Source: Streptacidiphilus jiangxiensis
GTDB lineage: Bacteria; Actinomycetota; Actinomycetes; Streptomycetales; Streptomycetaceae
Assembly: GCF_900109465.1 (NCBI RefSeq)
Contig: NZ_FOAZ01000001.1
Span: forward strand, 186,001 to 250,000
Direction of reading: 5' to 3'
DNA: 64,000 nt
Shown here: positions 51,290 through 63,951 of the stretch, one piece after another
Numbering within the stretch: the stretch's first letter is position 1
Layout: each line of letters opens with the position of its first letter
The notes under the pieces: generated by a model
Database searches by the model: none
Told to the model about the DNA's origin: nothing
Seen by the model: only the letters and a program-made list of their open reading frames with translations
Position numbers and translations under genes: made by a program

Positions 51290-52735
51290 ATGACTCCCAC
51301 CGCCGTGATCGTTCTCGCCGCCGGCGAGGGCACCCGGATGAAGTCGGCCGTCCTGCCCAAGGTGCTGCACCCGCTGTGCGGACGCACCCTCGTCGGGCAC
51401 GCCGTCGCGGCCGGGCGGGAGCTTGCTCCGGAGCAGCTTGTCGTCGTCGTCGGCCACATGCGGGACAAGGTCACCGCCCACCTGGCCGAGGTCGACCCCG
51501 GTGTGCGCGCCGTCGTCCAGGAGGAGCAGAAGGGCACCGGCAACGCGGTCCGTGTCGCGCTGGAGGCGCTGGGCGCCGAGGGCATCGCGCTGGACGGCAC
51601 CGTCGTGGTCACCACCGGTGACACCCCGCTGCTCACCGGTGCCACCCTGCAGGCGCTCGTCGCGGCCCACGCGCAGGACGGCAACGCCGTCACCGTGCTG
51701 ACCGCCGAGGTCCCGGACGCGACCGGCTACGGCCGGATCATCCGCGGCGCGGACAACGCGGTGCAGGCCATCGTCGAGCACAAGGACGCGAGCGACGAGC
51801 AGCGTGCGGTGCGCGAGATCAACTCGGGCGTCTTCGCCTTCGACGGCAAGTTGCTGGCCCAGGGCCTCGCCGAGGTGCGCACCGACAACAGCCAGGGCGA
51901 GGAGTACCTGACCGACGTCCTCGGCATCCTGCGCGAGGCGGGCCACCGGGTCGGCGCCGTCGTCGCCGCCGACTACCGCGACATCCTCGGCATCAACGAC
52001 CGGGTGCAGCTCGCCGAGGCCCGCCGGATCATGAACGACCGTCTGCTGGATGCCGCCATGCGCGCCGGCGTCACCGTCGTCGACCCGGCCACCACCTGGC
52101 TGGACGTACAGGTGGGCTACGAGCGCGACGCGGTGATCCACCCGAACACCCAGCTGCACGGCGCGACCAGCGTCGGCGAGGGGGCCGAGGTCGGTCCGAA
52201 CTGCACGCTGCGCGACACCGAGATCGGCGCCGGCGCGGTTGTGATCAATGCCACAGCGGAGCGGGCGGTGATCGGCGCCGGCGCGAACGTCGGCCCCTAC
52301 GCCTACCTGCGCCCCGGCACGGTGCTCGGTGCCAAGGCCAAGGCCGGCACGTACGTCGAGATGAAGAACGCCGTGGTCGGCGACGGTGCCAAGGTGCCGC
52401 ACCTCAGCTACGTCGGCGACGCGACCATCGGCGAGGGCACGAACATCGGCGCGGCCTCCGTCTTCGTCAACTACGACGGCGTCAACAAGCACCGCACCAC
52501 CATCGGGGCGCACTGCCGCACCGGCTCTGACAACATGTTCGTCGCCCCTGTGACGGTCGGGGACGGGGCCTACACGGCGGCCGGCTCGGTGATCTACCAG
52601 GACGTGCCCGCGGGTGCGTTGGGCGTCACACGTCCGCAGCAGCGCAACATCGAGGGCTGGGTCGAGCGCAAGCGCCCCGGAACCGCGTCGGCGCAGGCCG
52701 CAGCGGCTGCGAAGGCAGCGGCGGAAGAGGCCTGA
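51290..52735 (+). CDS. glmU: Bifunctional GlmU (UDP-GlcNAc pyrophosphorylase / GlcN-1-P acetyltransferase)
   Basis: 481 residues. N-terminal nucleotidyltransferase: [47 protein letters not shown]-terminal left-handed beta-helix with hexapeptide repeats (about 260-450), including [24 protein letters not shown] and the acetyl-CoA region [22 protein letters not shown]. It makes UDP-GlcNAc for the cell wall. Ala-rich C-terminal tail as in actinobacteria. ATG with GAGGAG about 11 bases upstream. First gene of the glmU-prs-rplY-pth block. Confidence 0.97.
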   Translation: MTPTAVIVLAAGEGTRMKSAVLPKVLHPLCGRTLVGHAVAAGRELAPEQLVVVVGHMRDKVTAHLAEVDPGVRAVVQEEQKGTGNAVRVALEALGAEGIALDGTVVVTTGDTPLLTGATLQALVAAHAQDGNAVTVLTAEVPDATGYGRIIRGADNAVQAIVEHKDASDEQRAVREINSGVFAFDGKLLAQGLAEVRTDNSQGEEYLTDVLGILREAGHRVGAVVAADYRDILGINDRVQLAEARRIMNDRLLDAAMRAGVTVVDPATTWLDVQVGYERDAVIHPNTQLHGATSVGEGAEVGPNCTLRDTEIGAGAVVINATAERAVIGAGANVGPYAYLRPGTVLGAKAKAGTYVEMKNAVVGDGAKVPHLSYVGDATIGEGTNIGAASVFVNYDGVNKHRTTIGAHCRTGSDNMFVAPVTVGDGAYTAAGSVIYQDVPAGALGVTRPQQRNIEGWVERKRPGTASAQAAAAAKAAAEEA

Positions 52736-52898
52736 GGGGCTGCTTCGACCACTCCCTCAGGTGACCCGGGCGCGACGTGGACCTCCACGGACGCGTAACC
52801 TGGTGGACATCCACACACCTAAGGGCCGCGCCAGGCCAGTGTCCGCCTGCGGATGTGCAAGCTACCTGGGTGTACAAAGCAACAAGGAGACGGTTGCA

Positions 52899-53882
52899 GT
52901 GACCGGGATCAAGTCCTCGGGCTCACGGAAGTTGATGCTCTTCTCCGGCCGTGCACACCCGGCGCTCGCGAGCGAGGTGGCCGAGCAACTGGGTGTCGAG
53001 TTGGTCCCCACCAAGGCACTGGACTTCGCCAACGGTGAGATCTACATCCGCTACCAGGAGTCGGTCCGTGGCGCGCACGCCTTCGTGCTGCAGAGTCACA
53101 CCGCTCCGATCAACCAGTGGATCATGGAGCAGCTGATCATGATCGACGCGCTCAAGCGCGCGTCGGTCAAGACCATCACCGTGATCATGCCGTTCTACGG
53201 CTACGCACGTCAGGACAAGAAGCACCTCGGCCGAGAGCCCATCTCCGCCCGCCTGATAGCGGACCTGCTGAAGACGGCGGGCGCCGACCGGCTGATCTCC
53301 GTGGACCTGCACACCGCGCAGATCCAGGGCTTCTTCGACGGTCCGGTCGACCACCTCTTCGCGCTGCCGCTCCTGGCCGACTACGTGGGCTCCAAGGTCG
53401 ACCGCAACAAGCTCACCGTCGTCTCCCCGGACGCCGGCCGCGTGCGCGTGGCCGACCAGTGGTCCGACCGCCTGGGCGCGCCGCTGGCGATCATCCACAA
53501 GCGCCGTGACCCGAACGTGGCCAACAAGGTCATGTCCGCCGAGGTCGTCGGTGACGTCAAGGGCCGCGTCTGCGTCCTGGTCGACGACATGATCGACACC
53601 GGCGGCACGATCGTCGCCGCCGCGGACGCGCTGTTCGAGCAGGGTGCGGAGGACGTCATCGTCGCCGCCACGCACGGTGTCCTGTCCGGCCCGGCCGCGG
53701 ACCGCCTGAAGAACTCGCGGGCCAGCGAGTTCGTCTTCACCGACACGCTGCCGACCCCGGGCGAGCTGTCCAAGGAGATCGACAAGGTCACCACGCTCTC
53801 CATCGCCCCGCTGATCGCCCGCGCGATCCGCGAGGTCTTCGACGACGGCTCGGTCACCAGCCTCTTCGACGAGCGCGCCTGA
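52899..53882 (+). CDS. prs: Ribose-phosphate pyrophosphokinase
   Basis: 327 residues. LMLFSGRAHPALASEVAEQLG, FANGEIYIRY, YGYARQDKKH (ATP loop), SVDLHTAQIQGFFDGPVDHL, VVSPDAGRVRVA and the PRPP signature VLVDDMIDTGGTI. It makes PRPP from ribose-5-phosphate and ATP for nucleotide, His and Trp synthesis. GTG after AAGGAGA. A terminator-like hairpin lies between this gene and rplY. Confidence 0.97.
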   Translation: MTGIKSSGSRKLMLFSGRAHPALASEVAEQLGVELVPTKALDFANGEIYIRYQESVRGAHAFVLQSHTAPINQWIMEQLIMIDALKRASVKTITVIMPFYGYARQDKKHLGREPISARLIADLLKTAGADRLISVDLHTAQIQGFFDGPVDHLFALPLLADYVGSKVDRNKLTVVSPDAGRVRVADQWSDRLGAPLAIIHKRRDPNVANKVMSAEVVGDVKGRVCVLVDDMIDTGGTIVAAADALFEQGAEDVIVAATHGVLSGPAADRLKNSRASEFVFTDTLPTPGELSKEIDKVTTLSIAPLIARAIREVFDDGSVTSLFDERA

Positions 53883-53905
53883 TCGCTCGTCTGATTGATC
53901 GTTTT

Positions 53906-53956
53906 GGCTCCCTCGGCGGGCTTGGGTACTCTGGGTACCTGCCCGGCGAGGGAGCC
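53906..53956 (+). terminator. Intrinsic terminator after prs
   Basis: Arms GGCTCCCTCGGCGGGC and GCCCGGCGAGGGAGCC pair with one mismatch around a 19-base loop that itself contains GGGTAC repeats; TTTTCG follows directly. Confidence 0.85.
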
Positions 53957-54067
53957 TTTTCGTGCCCAGGTACGAACCGGTTCCGTTATCGACGCGCTTC
54001 TTGTTCCAAGACGTGTGAGATGGCCGCCGAGCGCTCACCCGTTCATTACGAGACAAGGAGCGCTTCC

Positions 54068-54664
54068 ATGTCCGAGATCCGCCTTGCCGCTGAGCCCCGC
54101 AACGAGTTCGGCAAGGGTGCCGCCCGTCGCGCCCGTCGTGCCGGCCTGGTCCCCGCCGTCGTCTACGGCCACGGCCACGCCCCGGTCCACCTGAACCTGC
54201 CGGGCCACGACCTGATGCTGGCGCTGAAGACCCCGAACGCGCTGATCTCCCTGCCGATCGACGGCAAGCAGGAGTTCGTGCTGCCGAAGGCCGTCCAGCG
54301 TGAGGCCATCAAGCGCACCATCGAGCACGTCGACCTGATCCTGGTCAAGCGTGGCGAGAAGGTCACCGTCGAGGTCCCGGTCCACACCGAGGGCGAGCTG
54401 GCCCCCGGCGGCAACCTGCTCGAGCACGTCCTGAACGCCCTGCCGATCGAGGCCGAGGCCACCCACCTGCCCGAGGCCGTCACGGTCTCCATCGAGGGCC
54501 TGGAGGCCGGCGCCTCCATCCACGCCAAGGACATCACCCTCCCCTCCGGCGCCTCCCTGGCCGTCGACGAGGACGCGGTCGTCCTGCAGGTCATCGGCGC
54601 CCAGGCCGAGGCCCCGGCGGAGGAGACCGAGGAGGCCGCCGAGGCCGAGGCCACCGAGGCCTGA
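54068..54664 (+). CDS. rplY: Ribosomal protein bL25 (CTC/TL5 form)
   Basis: 198 residues: an L25 N-terminal 5S rRNA-binding domain (EIRLAAEPRNEFGKGAARRARRAG, VPAVVYGHGHAPVHL) and the beta-rich TL5/CTC C-terminal domain (VEVPVHTEGE, EAEATHLPEAVTVSIEGLEAGASI), ending in an acidic Glu/Ala tail. ATG after CAAGGAG. Confidence 0.96.
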   Translation: MSEIRLAAEPRNEFGKGAARRARRAGLVPAVVYGHGHAPVHLNLPGHDLMLALKTPNALISLPIDGKQEFVLPKAVQREAIKRTIEHVDLILVKRGEKVTVEVPVHTEGELAPGGNLLEHVLNALPIEAEATHLPEAVTVSIEGLEAGASIHAKDITLPSGASLAVDEDAVVLQVIGAQAEAPAEETEEAAEAEATEA

Positions 54665-54694
54665 TCCGTCCCGGATCCCTCAGCACGTCGTGCG

Positions 54695-54730
54695 ACTGCC
54701 CCGACCGTCCGCTGTGACGGCCGGGGCAGT
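54695..54730 (+). terminator. Hairpin between rplY and pth
   Basis: ACTGCCCCGACCGTC pairs with GACGGCCGGGGCAGT (one mismatch) around a six-base loop. No T-run follows. Confidence 0.7.
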
Positions 54731-54769
54731 CCCGCTTCACCCGGTGCTTCACGACAGGAGTCGCAGGAA

Positions 54770-55342
54770 ATGAGCGAGCAGGGCCCCTGGCTGGTGGTCG
54801 GCCTTGGCAACCCGGGCGGGCAGTACGAGGGCAACCGCCACAACATCGGTTTCATGGTGGCCGACCTGCTGGCCGAGCGGGTGGGCGGCAAGTTCAAGGC
54901 GCACAAGAGCCGGGCCCAGGTCCTGGAGGGCCGACTGGCGGGCGAGCGCGTCGTCCTGGCCAAGCCGATGTCCTTCATGAACCTCTCCGGCGGCCCCGTC
55001 GTCGCGCTGCGCGACTTCTACAAGTCCGGCGCCGACCGACTGATCGTCATCCACGACGAGCTCGACATCGACTACGCCACCCTGCGCCTCAAGCGCGGCG
55101 GCGGCGACAACGGCCACAACGGGCTCAAGTCGATCACCAAGTCCCTCGGTCCGGAGTACCTCCGCGTGCGCGCCGGCATCGGTCGCCCGCCGGGCCGGAT
55201 GGAGGTCGCCGACTTCGTGCTGCGCGACTTCTCCTCCACCGAGCGCAAGGAGCTCCCCTGGTTCGTGGACCGCTGCGCTGACGCCGTGGAGGCGCTGATG
55301 CAGGAGGGCCTGGAGCGGGCGCAGTCGACGTACAACGGCTGA
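54770..55342 (+). CDS. pth: Peptidyl-tRNA hydrolase
   Basis: 190 residues. [23 protein letters not shown] with catalytic His, [25 protein letters not shown], and [14 protein letters not shown] are in family order. It releases peptides from peptidyl-tRNA that drops off ribosomes. ATG after CAGGAG. Last gene of the rightward block, convergent with a secreted protein gene. Confidence 0.96.
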   Translation: MSEQGPWLVVGLGNPGGQYEGNRHNIGFMVADLLAERVGGKFKAHKSRAQVLEGRLAGERVVLAKPMSFMNLSGGPVVALRDFYKSGADRLIVIHDELDIDYATLRLKRGGGDNGHNGLKSITKSLGPEYLRVRAGIGRPPGRMEVADFVLRDFSSTERKELPWFVDRCADAVEALMQEGLERAQSTYNG

Positions 55343-55343
55343 C

Positions 55344-55366
55344 GCCCGCCCAGGCCCTGGGCGGGC
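55344..55366. terminator. Bidirectional hairpin after pth
   Basis: GCCCGCCC and GGGCGGGC pair around loop AGGCCCT, between convergent stops. Confidence 0.6.
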
Positions 55367-55370
55367 GGGG

Positions 55371-57182
55371 TTACCCGAGCCCGACCCAGGTCTGCGGTCC
55401 GACGGCGTAGAGGTGGCTCCCGTCCGAGACGAGGTAGGTCACCATCCAGGTGCCACTGCGCGGATCATGTGCGCCGATCCGGTAGTGACCGTAGCGGTCG
55501 GTCCTGGCGGTGCTCATCTCGTACCAGGTCTTGCTGCCGGTCGGACGGAAGAGCAGTTGGACCGGGGCCGAGCCGAACGGCCGCCAGGCCCCGGAACGGT
55601 ACTGCTGCAGCGTTCCGGAGAAACCGAGGTACTGGTTCCGGTACGGATGGCGGCTGCCGGGCGTTCCGCCGGTGATGCGGGTCGAGGTCATCGACATGTG
55701 CATCGACGGGCTCAGTGCGGGCGCGAGGTCCGGTGTCCCGGGGAAGTAGAGGCGCCAGTACCCGTTGGCCGTGCCGTTGTAGGTCGCGTAGAAGTGGACC
55801 GTGTTGCTGGGGACGCCCGGGCGTCCGAGCCGGGTCCAGCCGACGAAGTGCCAGTTCTTGTTGTCCGACGAGTACTGGACGGCGACGCTCAGTTTGTTGT
55901 CGGGGATGCCCGGTCCACCCTGCGCGGACAGCGTGGCGCTGATGTCCGCCTCCCCGTACGGGTCCTCGTCGTAGGACAGCCAACTGAAGTTGGTGGCGAT
56001 CGGGATGTGGACGTACACCGCGGGTGAGGTGCTGCCGCTCAGGTAGACGCCGCTCCGCCCGAAGCGGTCGGTGTCCCCGCCGGTCGTGAACTGGTAGCTG
56101 CCGAAGTACGGCACCGTGGCGTGGAACACGCCGTCCTGACCTGTGAACACGGTGTACTGGCCGTCGACCTGGTAGGTCACCGCCAGATCGGGAACCGGCA
56201 ACCACGTGTTCCCGACCTGCCGTTCGACCACACCGCTGAGCGCGACCGGACCGGACTTCACGTAGTACTGCTGCGGCTCCAGCAGTCGGATCCGCGTCTT
56301 CTCCTGAGCGATGCTCACGGTGTTGCTCGTGGCCGAGCTCTGGATCCGGTACGGCGTACTGCCGCCGCTGCGGACGTAACCGCCCGTCAGGGCGAGCGTC
56401 GGTCCGCTGTCGACCGTTACCGTGGTGGTGAAATCGCCGTTGGCGTCCGGGACGGCGTCGCCACCCTCGATCAGGGCGTAGCTGCACCCGACCGAGAACG
56501 AGAGCTTGTCGGGCGCGAGTGTGCCGCCCGTGTCGGGATCGGTGATCGTCACGTGTCCGGTGACGGCCACGGAGCGGTGGTCGTAGTCGACCGTGGCCGG
56601 GCTCGCCGCCAGGGACGTCACCGTGACGACTGCCGCGTCCGTGTACGTGCCGACGTCGGGGATCAGCGCGGTGCGACCCGCGGCGTCGGTCACCTCGGCC
56701 GTGATGTCGTAGGTGCCCAGTCGGGGCATGGTCACCGGGCCCGGCGTGTCCCACGTCGCGGACCCGGCGTAGTAGCGGGTGAGCCCCGGCACGACCAGGT
56801 CGTCGGGGGCGTCCGCGGGGGAACCCTGGAGCCGGAGGTGGAGGGTCACCGAGGTGACGGCACCGATGTCCTCGCCGCCCTGGGCGTTGACGTCCCAGGC
56901 GATGACGGAGAGCTTCCGGTCGGTGCCGCCCATGGCGTCACCCGCGAAGGGCAGTCCGGGCGTGGCCACGGTGAGGACCGGTGGACCGGAGGGCGTGGGC
57001 GTGGGTGACGGGCTGTCCGTCGCGCCCGGGATCGCGCTCCCGCTCGGGCTCGCGCTCCCGCTCGGGCTCGGGCTCCCGCTCGGGCTCGGCGAGGGGTCGG
57101 CGGTGGCCTGGGCGGGAACGGAGAGGAGGGCCGCCAGCAGCGCGGTGGCCGCGGCGGTGGGAATGGCGGAACGTGGCCTCAC
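55371..57182 (-). CDS. Secreted multi-domain beta-sandwich-like protein, function unknown
   Basis: 603 residues. Signal peptide (RPRSAIPTAAATALLAALLS...AQATAD), then a Ser/Pro linker coded by an 18-bp repeat. The rest is rich in Thr, Ser, Gly and Tyr and shows repeated beta-type units such as YDITAEVTDAAGRTALIP, VAVTGHVTITDPDTG, VALSGVVERQVGNTWLPVPD and the C-terminal LGFSGTLQQYRSGAWRPFG, which resemble Ig-like/Big-type modules with V.L.G.V patterns. No catalytic motif is seen. GTG after GGGGGAT. Probably a cell-surface or extracellular adhesion or structural protein; this is a guess from architecture. Confidence 0.75.
   Translation of the reverse strand: MRPRSAIPTAAATALLAALLSVPAQATADPSPSPSGSPSPSGSASPSGSAIPGATDSPSPTPTPSGPPVLTVATPGLPFAGDAMGGTDRKLSVIAWDVNAQGGEDIGAVTSVTLHLRLQGSPADAPDDLVVPGLTRYYAGSATWDTPGPVTMPRLGTYDITAEVTDAAGRTALIPDVGTYTDAAVVTVTSLAASPATVDYDHRSVAVTGHVTITDPDTGGTLAPDKLSFSVGCSYALIEGGDAVPDANGDFTTTVTVDSGPTLALTGGYVRSGGSTPYRIQSSATSNTVSIAQEKTRIRLLEPQQYYVKSGPVALSGVVERQVGNTWLPVPDLAVTYQVDGQYTVFTGQDGVFHATVPYFGSYQFTTGGDTDRFGRSGVYLSGSTSPAVYVHIPIATNFSWLSYDEDPYGEADISATLSAQGGPGIPDNKLSVAVQYSSDNKNWHFVGWTRLGRPGVPSNTVHFYATYNGTANGYWRLYFPGTPDLAPALSPSMHMSMTSTRITGGTPGSRHPYRNQYLGFSGTLQQYRSGAWRPFGSAPVQLLFRPTGSKTWYEMSTARTDRYGHYRIGAHDPRSGTWMVTYLVSDGSHLYAVGPQTWVGLG
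57034..57087. repeat. 18-bp tandem repeat coding the Ser/Pro linker
   Basis: Three copies of an 18-base unit GCGCTCCCGCTCGGGCTC (third copy with one change), in frame, each coding about six residues of the Pro-Ser-Gly-Ser linker of the secreted protein. Confidence 0.9.
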
Positions 57183-57277
57183 GCTGAGATCCCCCTGGAA
57201 GAAACGTGGCTCATGTGCGCCGGCTGTGCCGAACATGAGCAGTGCGCGCGTGAGCCTAGTGCGATGGCGCAAAACCG

Positions 57278-57319
57278 ACTGCGGCCGGTGTCCGGATTGC
57301 TCCGGAAACCGACCGCAGT
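57278..57319 (-). terminator. Terminator of ppc
   Basis: ACTGCGGCCGGTGTCCGG pairs with CCGGAAACCGACCGCAGT (two mismatches, loop ATTGCT). On the minus strand CGGTTTT follows, 30 bases after the ppc stop. Confidence 0.8.
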
Positions 57320-57348
57320 TGCTGCACGAATCGTTATCTGGCCAGTTG

Positions 57349-60117
<2,769 letters not shown>

Positions 60118-60233
60118 GCTGGTGCTCCCTTGCGGGGTGGGGGGAACGGACAAGGGCGTGTGCGGACCACGCTGTCCGCTCGAGTAGCAGTTGCCTGCGT
60201 CGTGCTCGAGATGCGGTTGATCTCTCGCGGTCC

Positions 60234-60261
60234 AGCATAGGTTGCGGCGAGTGACCGTCCA
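60234..60261 (-). promoter_or_regulatory. Putative ppc promoter
   Basis: On the minus strand TGGACG and TATGCT are 16 bases apart, about 117 bases before the ppc start. Each hexamer matches the vegetative consensus at four positions. The rest of the 216-base divergent gap shows nothing else clear. Confidence 0.4.
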
Positions 60262-60333
60262 CGGGGATGGCCGCCATGCGGACAGGCGGGTGGGTGCCCG
60301 CACAGCCCTTGGGCTTCCTTTTACCCTTGTGGC

Positions 60334-61686
60334 ATGAGGGTGGGAGCGTGGACGCGCCGACGGAGCATGTGGCTCGACATCGGCCTGGCGGTGGTCGCGG
60401 CGGGGGAGTGCGCCTCGTCGGCGGCTGTCTTCGCGTTCCGTCAGGGCCTCGGCACGGCGGCCGTCGCCGCCGTCGCAGTCTTCGGCCTGGTGGCGGGCGC
60501 GACGCTGCTGGTCCGGCGCCGCTGGCCGCTGATCCCGGTGGCCGCGGCGCTCGCGACGATCCCGCTGGCCGCGGGCTACACGCTGCTCATGATCGGGCTC
60601 TACACCCTGGGCGCGTACCGACCCGAGGGTGCCGCCGGACGCTTCGCCGAGCGGCGGGCGATGAGCGCGCTGTGCGGGCTGGCGATCGCGGAGACCGTGA
60701 TCGTCTCCACGCTCACCCTGGGCACCCAGCAGCAGAACGCGCTGCGACAAGGCGTGCCGGAGTACGTCCTGATCATTCTGTCGGTGCTGGTCGCGGTGGC
60801 GATCAGCGTGCCGCCGGCGATTCTCGGCCTCTACATCGGCGCCAAGCGCCGGCTCTGGGTCGCCCTCCACGAGCGCGCGCAGGGCTTGGAGACGGAGCTG
60901 AGCCTGCTGGCCGACCAGGCGCACGAGCGTGCACGCCGGGCGCGCATGGAGGAACGCACCCGGATCGCCCGCGAGATGCACGACGTGGTCGCCCACCGGG
61001 TCAGCCTGCTGGTGGTGCACGCGAGCGCGCTGGAGCGGGTCGTCCACAAGGATCCCGACCGTGCCGCGCAGAGCGCGCGTCTCATGGGCGACATCGGCCG
61101 GCAGGCTCTGGACGAGCTGCGGCAGATCCTCGGGGTGCTGCGCGCGGTCGAGCCGGACGAGGCGCCGACCTCCGCGTCCCAGACTGGCGCGGAGCCGCGG
61201 ACGGCGGGGCCGACGGGTGCCACCCGTGCGGGCGCGCCGACCGGGAACGGCGGCGGGTTCGGGCGAGAGCCCCGGGAGCCCGACGAGCTCGGACTCGCCG
61301 ACCTGCCCAAGCTCGTCGACGAGTCGCGGGCGGCGGGCCTCGGCGTCCGCTACACCCTCGGAGGCCTGCGCCGGCCACTGCCGGCCCAGGCCGAGCGGAC
61401 CGCGTACCGGGTGGTCCAGGAGGCGCTGACGAACGTGCTCAAGCACGCCCCCGGGACGAATGTCGAGGTCGTCATCGCCTACGTCGCGGGCGGTGTGGCG
61501 CTCGCCGTCTCCAACACCTGTCCCGCGGCCGACCTCACTCCGGCGGCCGATCGCGGGCTGCCCAGCGGCGGCAACGGCCTCGTCGGCATGCGGGAACGCG
61601 TCCACGCCCTCGGCGGCACCTTCGCCGCCGGGCCGACGGCGGAGGGCGGCTACCGCGTCGAGGCCCGGCTGCTGACCGCGTCGTGA
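60334..61686 (+). CDS. Orphan NarL-type sensor histidine kinase (HisKA_3)
   Basis: 450 residues. Five membrane helices in the first 170, a coiled-coil linker ([28 protein letters not shown] as landmark), phosphoacceptor motif [22 protein letters not shown] with His 216, and an ATPase domain: [15 protein letters not shown], and [17 protein letters not shown]. The D box region is unusual: [15 protein letters not shown] where DNG/DDG is usual. A Gly/Pro-rich linker at about 275-310 is low in complexity. No response regulator is adjacent. TACCCT lies six bases before the ATG, a leaderless pattern. Confidence 0.9.
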   Translation: MRVGAWTRRRSMWLDIGLAVVAAGECASSAAVFAFRQGLGTAAVAAVAVFGLVAGATLLVRRRWPLIPVAAALATIPLAAGYTLLMIGLYTLGAYRPEGAAGRFAERRAMSALCGLAIAETVIVSTLTLGTQQQNALRQGVPEYVLIILSVLVAVAISVPPAILGLYIGAKRRLWVALHERAQGLETELSLLADQAHERARRARMEERTRIAREMHDVVAHRVSLLVVHASALERVVHKDPDRAAQSARLMGDIGRQALDELRQILGVLRAVEPDEAPTSASQTGAEPRTAGPTGATRAGAPTGNGGGFGREPREPDELGLADLPKLVDESRAAGLGVRYTLGGLRRPLPAQAERTAYRVVQEALTNVLKHAPGTNVEVVIAYVAGGVALAVSNTCPAADLTPAADRGLPSGGNGLVGMRERVHALGGTFAAGPTAEGGYRVEARLLTAS

Positions 61687-61751
61687 ACGTGTGCTGGAAC
61701 GCTCGCTGACCTGGTGAGTTCCGGGCCGTCGAGGGGGAGGGGCGAGCGCGT

Positions 61752-62351
61752 ATGTCCTCGGTGGGTATCGGGGTCGCGATCGGTGCGGGCCTGGGCGTCG
61801 GACTCGGTGCCGGTGGGGCGGTCACGCTGCTGCGGCGCGGCGAGCGGGCCGACCTGAGGCGGGCCGAACGGTTCGCCCGGGAACAGGACCTGTGGCTGCC
61901 GCCGGAGATCGCCCGCGCGGTGGGTGCGCGCGCACGGGTGCGCACCGGGCTCGGCACGGTGCTGTCCCCGCTGGTCGGTGCGCCGCTCCTGGGCTGGTTC
62001 TTCGGCCGCCGTGTTCGCCGCCTGGGCACGGAGCGGTTGCAGCTGCGCGTGCTGAACGCGCGTCGGCCTGCGCTGGGCGGCCCGGAGCTCGCCTTCGACG
62101 AGGCGTTCCGGGTCGCCACGGTGCTGCCGCAGGTCCTTCTCGCGCCGGTCTTCGTCACCCTCGCGGGGATGGTCTGCCTGCGGACGCTGCACCAGGGCGG
62201 GAGTAGGGTGAGCCTGCTGTTCATGCTCTGGACGGCCGGTGCGGCGTGCGGTTCGCTCGTGCTCAACGCCCTGGTCGTGCCGCCCTCGGTGCGGCGGTAC
62301 TACCGTAGGAGGCTGCCGTTGTCCCGAGTGTCGGAGACCGCACCGTGCTGA
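61752..62351 (+). CDS. Small membrane protein, function unknown, coupled to GntR gene
   Basis: 199 residues. An N-terminal Gly-rich helix ([19 protein letters not shown]), amphipathic [15 protein letters not shown], another hydrophobic segment near 70-85 ([18 protein letters not shown]), and two C-terminal helices ([18 protein letters not shown] and [23 protein letters not shown]). No known family recognised. Its last seven bases overlap the GntR regulator. Such pairs of small membrane protein and YtrA-like regulator are common in Streptomyces, but the function here is unknown. Confidence 0.75.
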   Translation: MSSVGIGVAIGAGLGVGLGAGGAVTLLRRGERADLRRAERFAREQDLWLPPEIARAVGARARVRTGLGTVLSPLVGAPLLGWFFGRRVRRLGTERLQLRVLNARRPALGGPELAFDEAFRVATVLPQVLLAPVFVTLAGMVCLRTLHQGGSRVSLLFMLWTAGAACGSLVLNALVVPPSVRRYYRRRLPLSRVSETAPC

Positions 62352-62713
62352 TCGCCCTCGACCCCTCCTCCCACGTCCCGCCCTTCGAGCAGATCCGCGC
62401 GCAGGTCGCCGCCGCGGCCGCCAGCGGCGAGGCTCCCGTCGGCACGAAGCTGCCGACCGTCCGCAAGCTGGCCGAGGACCTCGGCCTGGCGGTCAACACC
62501 GTGGCCAAGGCCTACCGCGAGCTGGAGACCGCGGGCGTGGTCGAGACCCGCGGACGCGCCGGCACCGTTGTCGCCGCGTCCGGCGACCGCTCGCTCGCGG
62601 AGATCGCGAGGGCCGCCGCGGCGTTCGCGCAGCGGGCGAAGGCCCTGGGCCTCCAGGAGGCCCAGGCCCGCACCCTGGTGGAGACGGCCCTCCACGAGGC
62701 GTACGGCGCTTAG
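62345..62713 (+). CDS. YtrA-subfamily GntR regulator
   Basis: 122 residues. Winged helix at the N-terminus: PPFEQIRAQVAAAAASGEAPVGTKLPTVRKLAEDLGLAVNTVAKAYRELETAGVVETRGRAGTVV. The short C-terminal tail (AAAFAQRAKALGLQEAQARTLVETALHEAY) is the YtrA type rather than a sugar or FadR ligand domain. GTG start overlaps the preceding membrane gene. Autoregulation is likely by family habit; target unknown. Confidence 0.92.
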   Translation: MLIALDPSSHVPPFEQIRAQVAAAAASGEAPVGTKLPTVRKLAEDLGLAVNTVAKAYRELETAGVVETRGRAGTVVAASGDRSLAEIARAAAAFAQRAKALGLQEAQARTLVETALHEAYGA

Positions 62714-62780
62714 GCGCCGGACGGGGCCGAGGGCCTGCCTGACAACCCTCAGGGCCTGTCGGCCGCCTGCGCCTGCGGGC

Positions 62781-63269
62781 TCACATCGCGTCCGTCAGGA
62801 ACCGCAGGCGCTCGGCCCGCAGGCCGTTGATCAGCGTGGTGAGCGCCTGGTCCATCGAGTGGCCGAGGAACCACTCGCCCGCGTGGTCGAGGCTGTAGAC
62901 ACGACCCACCGCGTCGATCGCGAGCAGCGCCGCGCCGTCACGCTCCTCACCGAGCGGGGCGACCGGGAGCTCCAGGGAGCGGCCCAGGTCGGCCAGCGTG
63001 CGCGGTTGGTGAAGCCCTCTCAGCGGGTCGATGGCGAACGGGGTCCGGGCGACCTCGATACCGGGGCCGTCCAGGTCGACCGCTATCTCGCCGAACTCCG
63101 CCCACGCCTCCAGCGCGGCCGGGAACACCGTGTGCCGGTGGCCCTCCGGCGAGACGTAGCCGGAGAGCCGCGCGGCCCACGCCTCCGCCATTGGCAGGCG
63201 CTTACGGTCCGGGAACCAGCCCGCCTTGGCGAGGGCGGACGCGACGTCCGCCGGGAACCGTGCCTCCAT
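62781..63269 (-). CDS. SUKH-3 immunity-family protein
   Basis: 162 residues. FPADVASALAKAGWFPDRKRL matches the SUKH-3 N-terminal block (AGW.PGR type), followed by FPAALEAWAEFGEIAVDLDGPGI, PLGEERDGAALLAIDAVGRVYSLDHAGEWFLGHSMDQALTTLINGLR, landmarks of this family. SUKH proteins are known as immunity proteins of polymorphic toxins. ATG has AGGGGAGG upstream; a GTG 24 bases earlier would overlap the deaminase stop by four bases. It is directly downstream of a YwqJ-type deaminase gene. Confidence 0.8.
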   Translation of the reverse strand: MEARFPADVASALAKAGWFPDRKRLPMAEAWAARLSGYVSPEGHRHTVFPAALEAWAEFGEIAVDLDGPGIEVARTPFAIDPLRGLHQPRTLADLGRSLELPVAPLGEERDGAALLAIDAVGRVYSLDHAGEWFLGHSMDQALTTLINGLRAERLRFLTDAM

Positions 63270-63289
63270 GGTGGTGCGACCTCCCCTCG

Positions 63290-63757
63290 TCACTTCGTCC
63301 TCGGGTGCAGCGAGATGGTCTTGACGCCGAAGTGCGCGAGCAGCGGCTCGCAGCTGCGGCACGGCGGCTGGTGGGTGCCGTGGGCCGGATCGCCCTCCTC
63401 GCGGATCCGGACCGTCGTCATCTTCGCGCCGCGCAGTGCCTTGCGTGCGTCGCCCTCCCCGAACGACTTCCGCGCGGCCCGGCCGGAGCGCCCCGACTCC
63501 GTCTGGTCGAGGAACTGCGACAGCAGCACCGCCTCCGGGCAGCGCCCGGTGTACCGCTCCCGGTGCTCCACCGGGAGCCCCGCCAGGAACTCGCCGACGA
63601 GCGGGTGCAGCAGCGGCGGCTCGGACTTCTCGCTGACGTGTGTATAGGTATCACCCCGCACCGACAGCGCCGCGGCCACGATCGGCATCAGGCTGTCCCG
63701 GCGGTGGCGCAGCAGTGGAGCGGGCGCATGTCTGCGCTGGTGATGTGTGGTCTCCAT
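63290..63757 (-). CDS. YwqJ-type deaminase domain protein
   Basis: 155 residues. Deaminase-like zinc motifs: C73-PE75 in GRCPEAVLLSQFL and C133-RSC136 in PPCRSCEPLLAHFGV. The YwqJ family contains putative nucleotide/nucleic acid deaminases, many at the C-termini of polymorphic toxins. Here the domain stands almost alone, with a His/Arg-rich 45-residue lead and no secretion signal. ATG has AAAGGAA upstream. Its stop is 20 bases before the SUKH-3 ATG. A toxin-immunity relation is inferred from the families. Confidence 0.78.
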   Translation of the reverse strand: METTHHQRRHAPAPLLRHRRDSLMPIVAAALSVRGDTYTHVSEKSEPPLLHPLVGEFLAGLPVEHRERYTGRCPEAVLLSQFLDQTESGRSGRAARKSFGEGDARKALRGAKMTTVRIREEGDPAHGTHQPPCRSCEPLLAHFGVKTISLHPRTK

Positions 63758-63951
63758 GAACAGTGGTTCCTTTCCCCCGTCAACCCCCGTCAACGTGCTG
63801 TGGATCAGACTGCCAAATACCCCCAGAGACACTGAAGTCGGGGGTGTGTTCGATAGCGGACCGATGGGGCGTCGTGACGGGGGAGATCCCTGGTGGCCGG
63901 GAAGCCCCTAGGCTGGGCTCCGGCAGTCAGTTCCAGCAGGGGGCAAACTCC

